Positions 57,474 through 64,000 of a stretch of DNA of 64,000 nucleotides are shown here, in pieces. The notes under the pieces were generated by a model. The model saw only the letters and a list, made by a program, of their open reading frames with translations, was not told where the DNA came from and did no database searches. The stretch lies in the NCBI GenBank assembly GCA_023627715.1, contig JAMAHW010000025.1, forward strand, positions 62,001-126,000, given 5' to 3'. Position 1 is the first letter of the stretch, and every line of letters starts with the position of its first letter. The DNA comes from Periconia sp. R9002. Its lineage: Eukaryota > Ascomycota > Dothideomycetes > Pleosporales > Periconiaceae. The position numbers and the translations under genes are program-made.

Positions 57474-58976
57474 TCACTCTGCAGGGTTCCACTTGGCCTC
57501 TATTATAGCTATTTTCGCACCTGCAGGGAGGTGAACACCGCTAAACTTGAATCCAGGGTCAGCTTTCGTGAACAATGCCGCCCACTCTTTTGCACTGCGC
57601 TCCTTCGCATTCGTGAACGTTTTCATCAAGATATCTAGGCTCCTGGATGCAGGAATTAGTATAGCCCATGGTCAAAAATAGAGCAATGTGGCGTACCTGA
57701 TGCGTTGTTCTTGATACGAGCTCATGACACCCGCTGGTGGAATGCAGATATCGTTGATCAAGACTCGCGCGCCGGGTTTCAAGGCGGGAATCAACTGCCT
57801 CAGAAGCTTAACCGATAATGAGTCGGACCAGTCGTGAAAGACCCAACGGAAGTAGTAAATATCTGCCCCCTTGACTGGCTGTTCAGTCCAGAAGTCATGC
57901 GACATGAAGGATACCCGCTCCTCTAACTCTTTAGGCAGCTGCTCTTTGCCCGCCTTTACCGTGGCTGGGAGATCCTGCACTATGCAGGTTATGTTTGGAT
58001 ATTTTTGTGCAAGCATAATGCTAACATGCCCGGTCGATCCACCCACGTCCACAAAAATTGCTTCCCCCAGTGAGGCGAAGTCGTATCCATCAACCATGAA
58101 CTGGGGCTGGAATCCTGAATCGGAATGGAGGAAATTCATGGCGCTGGCAAAACGTTGAACACGATCTGGATCACGCTCCCAGACATCGAATGGCATCTCG
58201 TTCATGTCGTGAGCCAAACAGTACGCCTAGTTTCTCTGTTAGCATTCGCTGACGAATAGTTCTCCGGAGCCATACCGATTGGAGTGGGTCCTCAGAGTCA
58301 GGCCATTTCTGCATGGCTTCATTCAACTGCAGTAGGTTAGATGCAGGGTTGTGGCAAAATTTCGTATTTTTCACCAACTCACTCGAAGCATTGGAGGCCA
58401 GTTCTCCTCCACCGTCACACCAATCCATGCGTTCAGTAGCGGGTTGCTCACGATCGCATGGGAGGCAGCAGTGTGGGCAACGACACCGGGCTGGGGCTCA
58501 GCGAAGAAGTAGTTGGCCATAGCCAGCCGCATCATACGAGTGGTGTCATCCAGTCCCAACTTAGTCTCCTTGGCGATTTCCTCGAATGTGGTGGTCTCAT
58601 TCCATGCTAGATTCTGCCCAATTCTGTTCTTGTAAATGAACTGAAGACTCATCACGCGGGTACTCTGTAGGACTTGTTATCTCGGGAACGCGCAAAGTCA
58701 GTCAACTTGAGATGCTAAGGGCACACTCACTCGAGCATAGGCCGTGAAGGGAACCCCCATTGGGCCAATAAGAAGTTCATGCAGTTCGTGAGAAGCCTCG
58801 ATGGCTTGTTGCCGGAAGCTAGATATCTCATCTGGGACACTTGGTGGGATTTCTTTCTCCGATGGTGCATGTGTGGGTAAGGCGATTCCGTTGGCGACCA
58901 GATAATCATTGTATTTGGAGGTGCTGGAAGCGATCAAGTCCGCAAGCTCAGAGATTGACCTCTGTGGGTAGGGCAT
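57474..58976 (-). CDS. SAM-dependent O-methyltransferase (fungal OMT family 2)
   Basis: Five exons (58731-58976, 58383-58664, 58276-58326, 57698-58226, 57474-57652) give 428 residues; one exon is only 51 nt. The N-terminal part is the dimerisation helix-turn-helix region (ETTTFEEIAKETKL). The SAM-binding motif is FVDVGGSTGHVSIML, and HDFWTEQP with YYFRWVFHDWSD follows, including the catalytic-type His of HDW. The C-terminus KERSAKEWAALFTKADPGF is typical of plant/fungal OMTs acting on phenolic hydroxyls. It lies beside the small peptide and three UstYa genes, so O-methylation of a Tyr-derived or other product is plausible. Confidence 0.88.
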
Positions 58977-59652
58977 TTTCAAAGCTATTTTGATGGACTG
59001 TAATCTTGGCCCAAACGCAGTATCGAAAGAGGGCAGGATATTTCTCGAATCTTGGGGTGGGTAGTCGGGCGTGGAGGGGTCTCACATGTGCTGCTACAGA
59101 CGGCACGTGATCGGTCTATACGCGGGGCCACGTGCAGTCGGCAGAGAAAGAATTATGCGCAGATCCCACGAGGCTGATAAGTTAAGCATTTACCAGCAAT
59201 GGCAGGTAATTGTACCTCCGACTTGACCGGAAGTGGGGTACATGTAATCCCGAGATATTCGTTGCCAGGATTCAAGTTATAGTCCGCGGTGTTGGGATTT
59301 TGGGGGCTGTGCCGCGTGCGGGTGAGCGGGTGAGCGGCAACCCTGGTGAATACGAAGCCGAGCTATCCCCTTTGTAGCTCCCTACATAACATCTGCACGT
59401 AAGCATCACAGACAAGACAAAAGCTACGCTGGACTACATCAATGATGTTTACTCTGTGATTGATAGATACGCGCATTGATTACATCTTGGCTGAGTTCAA
59501 CCAGCCCGACAGAGTTCATTTCAATCACCCAGGGACATTGACTATAGGCACCTGCTTTCCAATGCAACCAAAATCCTTTTTCGCCGTTTGATCCACCTTG
59601 CCTAGCCAGAACCAAAGGAAAATTAAACTCGATTCCCCCTTGACGTGGCGCT
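58977..59652. other. Intergenic
   Basis: This 676-bp gap has no gene. An 80-residue open frame at 59439-59681 overlaps the peptide gene in another frame and is not called. Confidence 0.35.
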
Positions 59653-59889
59653 TCAACCTTCCTCAGCGTAGAGACCGGCATCCGGGTAGCGGATGTCTTC
59701 GTCGCGATCAGGATATCTGATGGTCATGTCCGCATCAACCTCACGGCCTGCTAGCGCAGAGTGTTCTAGCTATCATCAGTATAGATTGTCAAGACTACGG
59801 ATGTACGCGGTAAGTCAGTACTGACCTTGAACAGGCAAAGCCCAAGCGCAGGCTCCAAGGAGCGCGATGATCGTGATCATGAATTGCAT
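59653..59889 (-). CDS. Small secreted peptide, candidate RiPP precursor
   Basis: Two exons (59826-59889, 59653-59765; intron 59766-59825) give 58 residues. The N-terminus MQFMITIIALLGACAWA is a strong signal peptide. The mature part is acidic and has the pentapeptide IRYPD twice, followed by AGLYAEEG. The two copies use different codons for Arg, Tyr and Pro (AGA/CGC, TAT/TAC, CCT/CCG), which hints at selection on the peptide. It lacks the Lys-Arg Kex2 sites of classical UstA-type precursors. It sits between the O-methyltransferase and three UstYa genes. The acceptor at 59766 is one of three; the others give 29 or 54 residues. An unrelated small secreted protein is the main alternative. Confidence 0.6.
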
Positions 59890-60508
59890 TGTGAATCGTT
59901 CTTTTCTGAATCGTAGTATGATAAATGAAGAGAGCTTGTCTGAGCAAAGAGGAGAGTGGGGAGGTAGTTCTGTCAAGTGTGGAATTCTGCGGATGAATTA
60001 TAAGGATGTCCCAGCATCACTCAGTGTGAGACTTCTCAATCTGTAAGGTCGCCACGTCGGGAATTGACAGCGGGAAATCTAAGCAGTGATTGGCACAGTT
60101 TGTAAGGCACAGCCAAGGGCTAGCCTCGAAACTGCATGGTTGTGATGCGCATTTTGGGCTTGGACCTGCATGTCTTTGTTATGCAGCTGTACGCTAGTCG
60201 GCCAACGTCATTTTGGGAACGGAGACCATCTTCTTCCAGCCGTTATCGTTTTCACTTCATCAATCCGAGACATTTGAAAAAAGCAAAGGTTTCGGGCTGT
60301 CCTTACACGAACGACGCTGTGCCTCGCTTCCAGCCCCTTGCAGAAGAGAAATACGAATCACTGTTAGCAAGTATTGCCCAATCTGACTCAGCTGATACAG
60401 CCAGCGGCAACGTACCGGGCGAGTGCGAAGCGTGGCTATCCTGCCGTGGAGAATACAGATCGCGTTGCATCACAACAAAATTAAAGAATCAGTGCTCTTT
60501 AATACAAC
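59890..60508. promoter_or_regulatory. Divergent promoter between peptide and first UstYa gene
   Basis: A 619-bp gap between divergent start codons, which fits co-regulation. No other gene is supported. Confidence 0.4.
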
Positions 60509-61423
60509 ATGGGAACCGAAAAAGACACCTCTGAGCTCGAACCGTTCATTCATAACTTTGACGAAGAAGAACAATGCGATCAGATCAAAACCTCACCGAA
60601 ATTTGGCTATAAGAGTATACTGTGCCATTCCGTATTGATAGGGCTTTACACACTTGTCTTTTTCCTCTTGAGAAGCTCAGAACAGCACCAACATGTGTTA
60701 CTTTCAAATGGTAAATGCGAACCAAGCTGCCCAGGTTCCTCAAACTGACTTTCTATTAGCATTGCAAGATCTTAAGATCCAAACCAAGCCGAAAATGAGT
60801 ATAACGACGGGCCAAAGTCCTTGGGTTGGTGAGCCAGGCGGTCCCACGGATCAAGCCTGGCATGAACTGGTTGGAAACACCAGTATAAGGGTGACGGATG
60901 AGGAGCTCAGTCGCAATGGCAACCACCAATCATCAGTACCTCTCCCTGTTGGCGGCGGCAATCTAGTATGGATGGGTGTCTATCATCAAATTCATTGCCT
61001 CGTACGTATCTTGATGCCAGTCCAAAGCACGGCGGGATAGAAGCTAATAACCAACAGAAGCAATTCCGGCACTTAAACTACCTGGATTTCTACCACCCCA
61101 ACATGACGCACGATGAGCGATACCATATGGAGGTTCACATTAGTAAGTTCGACATCTAAGAAAGGATACGTATGATATCAATGTTCAAGCGTCCTAATGT
61201 ATGTATAGATCATTGCATCGAGTACCTTCGACAGGCGGTGATGTGTAACCCAGACACTTCATTAACGACGTTGGTCTGGACCGACAATGACCCAAGACCG
61301 GTGCTAGACGTCAAACCTTTCGAGCGTGTCTGCGTGGACTGGGAGCTCTTCATGGAATCGGTCACTCCGCGGGTAGTTCCATTCGATGAAGTAGATAGCT
61401 TAGTTAACCCTAAATTGTCATAA
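60509..61423 (+). CDS. UstYa-family (DUF3328) oxidase-like protein 1
   Basis: Four exons (60509-60710, 60760-61001, 61058-61142, 61209-61423) give 247 residues. One membrane anchor near residues 35-55 (SVLIGLYTLVFFLLR) is followed by a lumenal domain with both family motifs: HQIHC and HINHC followed by LRQAVMCNPD. UstYa proteins are thought to be metal-binding oxidases that form macrocyclic ether or C-C links or chlorinate cyclopeptides in the secretory pathway. This copy is the most diverged of the three: it has PGGPTDQAWHEL and an extended C-terminus after CVDW. It points away from the peptide gene. Confidence 0.87.
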
Positions 61424-61514
61424 AATTTGAATCAATCTCCTCCTTAGTCCTTACATATCCACTCTCCCTGTACAATATATGAGTATTTGCAAGTGCGGAA
61501 TGTCATTATTATAT
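61424..61514. other. Short convergent gap
   Basis: Ninety-one bases between the 3' ends of UstYa 1 and UstYa 2; both transcripts must end here or overlap. Confidence 0.5.
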
Positions 61515-62322
61515 CTACGAATGCCCGAAATCCAAGTCCGAAGAGTAAACATAGCCTTGGTCGATGCCAGCTTGCTGCCTGTCCAACGTCCACTGAAACA
61601 CATCGTCCCAGTTCTTACATTGGTGATTGATCCCGAACCCTCGAATCCCACCAATATTAGGATCATTGCGCTCAATCGTGGTGTCTGCATTGCACATAAG
61701 CATCTGGCGCAGGAAGTCGATGCAGTGTCGTGTGTGCCAAGGTGTGTACCAATCGGCGAGGCTATCCATCGAAAGATTCTTCTGTTCAACCACTGCGTCG
61801 TGGAGAATCCAATATGCATGCCTTATAGCGTCCTGTAATACCAGTTGGTGAGTGCCGGATTGAAGGGGATTTTGAGTATACTCACGAGGCAATGCAGTTG
61901 ATGGTACACCGCGAGACTCGCGCCATCAGATGCGACAGTCTTATCGTGGAAGAAGCCGCCGTGTGGTGGAAAGATGGACATCCATACAGCATCTGTCTCT
62001 TCAGACGGAGCTTCGGAGAAGGTACGATTGTACTGGAAAGACTTTGTGACATATTGAACTGTTTGAATTAGTTCTTGATGTTCTTGGTGTATGGCTGTCA
62101 CATACAATTCCAGCGATCTATCTTGTATCCGCTGGGTTTTGTGAAGCCGCGCCCAGCGACAAAACCCAGTGATGCAGTTACTACCATTAAACCTGCAACA
62201 ACGGCTCCGAGAATAATGGTACTGCGCTTCGAAAGACCACCCTTCTCGCTTGCAACCGGTTCTAGGTCTCCCTTCTCACCATCTGCAGAGCCTGATAGAC
62301 GGGAATATTTTGTGTCCGACAT
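61515..62322 (-). CDS. UstYa-family (DUF3328) oxidase-like protein 2
   Basis: Three exons (62106-62322, 61886-62058, 61515-61832) give 235 residues. A charged cytosolic N-terminus is followed by the anchor TIILGAVVAGLMVVTASLGF. The lumenal domain has FSEAPSEETDAVW, then HQLHC, AIRHAYW, HTRHC and LRQMLMCNAD, and ends with HQCKNWD. Both HxxHC motifs are intact, so it should be active. The frame is open for ten codons upstream of ATG 62322, but only with a TTG, so that ATG was chosen. Confidence 0.9.
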
Positions 62323-63214
62323 CTTGACGTTTTGCAAGAAAATGTTCAACAAACGAGAAGTTATCCAAAAACGTTCAACAGACGTGAAGTTGTCCGGAAA
62401 CGCGTGGAACCCGTAGTTGGGACGGATGTGCCACAGACAATCACTGCTCAGTTCCGTATTTTTTGATCAGTGTCAGTGGGACAAGGTTCCAAAAGCACCC
62501 AGGCAGCAGTAAACGTGCATGTGCAAAACTTCTTTCAAGATTGGACTTATTCTTTTGGTCCATTCGGGTGGGTAATCAATGATCCTCCTCGCCGGGTACC
62601 CCTGTATCTCATGGGAGCGACCGTGCGACTACCCGGATGATCAGCTCGGGCGGAATCGCCTACATATTTGATTTCATGGTCTAGTACCAAAATAGTAAAG
62701 ATATATCATCAACCTTGAACTTTACAAAGCATTTTATTCGATTTGTAAAACCACCTTTCCCATATGCGATAGATGTGGGGCGAAATGGTTATGTTTTCAT
62801 TGGCGGAACAGCAATTTCCACCTGGAGCCCAGGCAAGAAGAGTGCCTCACAGACCACTGCCCGCATCATTGTTTGGACAGTCGCGTCATATCTCGCAGAG
62901 ACGTATGCGGGGGACCCGCTAAAAGTCGGAATGAAACATGGCAAGGATGGATATGCAAAGTCATTGCACGGTTTCACTGAGCTCTTCGGAGACCGAAAAC
63001 TGCAGGGTATATTGCAGCGGCCCCAGCTCTGCAGGAACAGCCTTTCGTTCAGCTTGCAAGGATGCTGCTGCGACACGGCGTAAACCCAAAACAAGTGGTC
63101 GTCCAGGCCACTTGTTTGCTGAAGAGTGCAGACCTGTGATCACACGCCTAGAGCATATTCGCCTCCGTTCGTCGAGCGACGAGATTCTCGCAGTGACAAT
63201 GCCAGTGAAGCAAA
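62323..63214. promoter_or_regulatory. Divergent gap between UstYa 2 and UstYa 3
   Basis: This 892-bp gap contains open frames on both strands near 62715-63094, but none resembles a family and none splices convincingly. It is taken as a promoter region. Confidence 0.35.
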
Positions 63215-63925
63215 ATGTTTACTGCATCGTCTCCAAAGTACGAACCGCTATTCCACGTGAATGATGCGGCGTCTTCAAGCATCACAAGACGTATCCTTCT
63301 CTTGTGTATTTGTACGTTCATCTATGTATCCAGCTTGTACCTCGCCTTCAGTGCCGGCAAGAGCGCAGTATCAGATCCCAATTTAATCCAAGGTATGCTT
63401 TCCACAATCCCCACCACCAGCCCACTAATTGTGAACAGTGGCATACTCTTCCAAAACGCTCCACTACAACCGTACATTTGCCAACCCGCCAGACAACCAA
63501 ACAAACGCAGCATGGCATGAACTGTACCCCAGACGAGGTACATTCTTTACGCATGCCCCAGAGGCTCCTCAGCGCTCGACATTATCAGTCTTCCATCAGC
63601 TTCACTGTCTGGTACGTATATACCTCCCGAGAATAGATATTCGCGATGCTAAAAGATAAAGGACGGTATCCGGCATGCGTATTGGCAAGCAATGAACGCT
63701 GCGTTGGAGGGGGAAAAGCTAGACGAGAAGGATATACCGATGATGTCGTCGCCATCACACGTGCGTCATTGCATTGATCTCTTGAGACAGAGCTTGATGT
63801 GCAATCCAGATCGCACGGTTGAGGTCAAGGACGACAAAGGCGGTGTTCTGGGGTTTGGGACTACCCACAAGTGCGTCAATTGGAGCAAGATGATTCGGAA
63901 AATCGAGGAGTGGAACGGAGTGTGA
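63215..63925 (+). CDS. UstYa-family (DUF3328) oxidase-like protein 3
   Basis: Three exons (63215-63392, 63439-63611, 63662-63925) give 204 residues. The anchor is ILLLCICTFIYVSSLYLAF. The lumenal domain has FANPPDNQTNAAWHEL, HQLHC, GIRHAYW, HVRHC and LRQSLMCNPD, and ends THKCVNW. Both HxxHC motifs are intact. Intron positions match those of UstYa 2 (after the first HxxHC-L block and before it), so the two are close paralogues. The gene ends 75 bp before the window edge, so the cluster may continue to the right. Confidence 0.9.
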
Positions 63926-64000
63926 TAGACGCGCAACGGGACATATCCGGAAACAAACCTTTTAATAACTTTGTGCTTGTGAAAAACAGTGATACTACAT

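Noticed and set aside
59439..59681. 80-residue open frame overlapping the small peptide gene
   Set aside because: It is in another frame with an in-frame stop just upstream, no signal peptide and no motif; treated as 3' UTR.
62715..63094. Open frames on both strands, including a GKVVLQIE-like tail resembling an enoyl-reductase end
   Set aside because: The resemblance covers only a few residues and is preceded by a stop; no further reductase segment was found.
1..64000. CRISPR arrays, tRNA genes and bacterial-type operons
   Set aside because: No regularly spaced direct repeats were seen, no tRNA T-loop/acceptor pattern was convincing by eye, and the sequence is eukaryotic.

Overview
The window is nuclear DNA of a filamentous ascomycete (Pezizomycotina). 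The evidence is dense coding on both strands, many short GT-AG introns (about 45-130 nt), single-gene transcription units, a dispersed 5S rRNA relic and fungus-specific families (UstYa/DUF3328, PTH11-like receptors, a hybrid NRPS-PKS). The class cannot be fixed from the sequence alone. Spliced models were built by hand. Apart from the pseudogene and the 5'-partial first gene, every multi-exon model sums to a multiple of three, which supports the chosen splice sites.

Layout: (1) 1-7.3 kb is mostly housekeeping: the end of ETF-ubiquinone oxidoreductase, an SR splicing factor with a 6-nt microexon, a gene-poor AT-rich stretch with a 5S pseudogene, and an SDR. (2) 7.8-18.9 kb is a compact locus with an ABCC transporter, an ATP-grasp-like protein, a TauD/TfdA-type 2-oxoglutarate dioxygenase and a PaaK-like adenylate-forming enzyme. 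It looks like a small-molecule pathway without a PKS or NRPS core. (3) 19-31 kb holds a MACPF-like pseudogene with several frameshifts, a secreted HELTH metallopeptidase, a large secreted Cys-rich repeat protein, a PSMA-like M28 peptidase and a FabG-like SDR. (4) 32.8-36.1 kb has an MFS transporter, then four MITE-like inverted-repeat elements, two of them nested inside a third.

(5) 36.2-54.6 kb matches the swainsonine (SWN) cluster: an APC permease (SwnT-like), two phytanoyl-CoA-dioxygenase-type enzymes (SwnH1/H2 type), two NmrA-like reductases (SwnN/SwnR type) and a hybrid synthetase with the order A-T-KS-AT-KR-ACP-TD (SwnK type). A pyrroline-5-carboxylate-reductase family gene lies inside it and no SwnA-type aminotransferase is visible. 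That suggests the imino-acid starter (pipecolate) is completed by the P5CR-like enzyme.

(6) 55.3-63.9 kb has a PTH11-like membrane protein, an O-methyltransferase, a tiny secreted peptide gene with a duplicated IRYPD motif, and three UstYa-family oxidase genes. This is a candidate ribosomal-peptide (dikaritin-like) or other cyclopeptide cluster next to SWN, and with region 2 it is the most likely undescribed system in the window.
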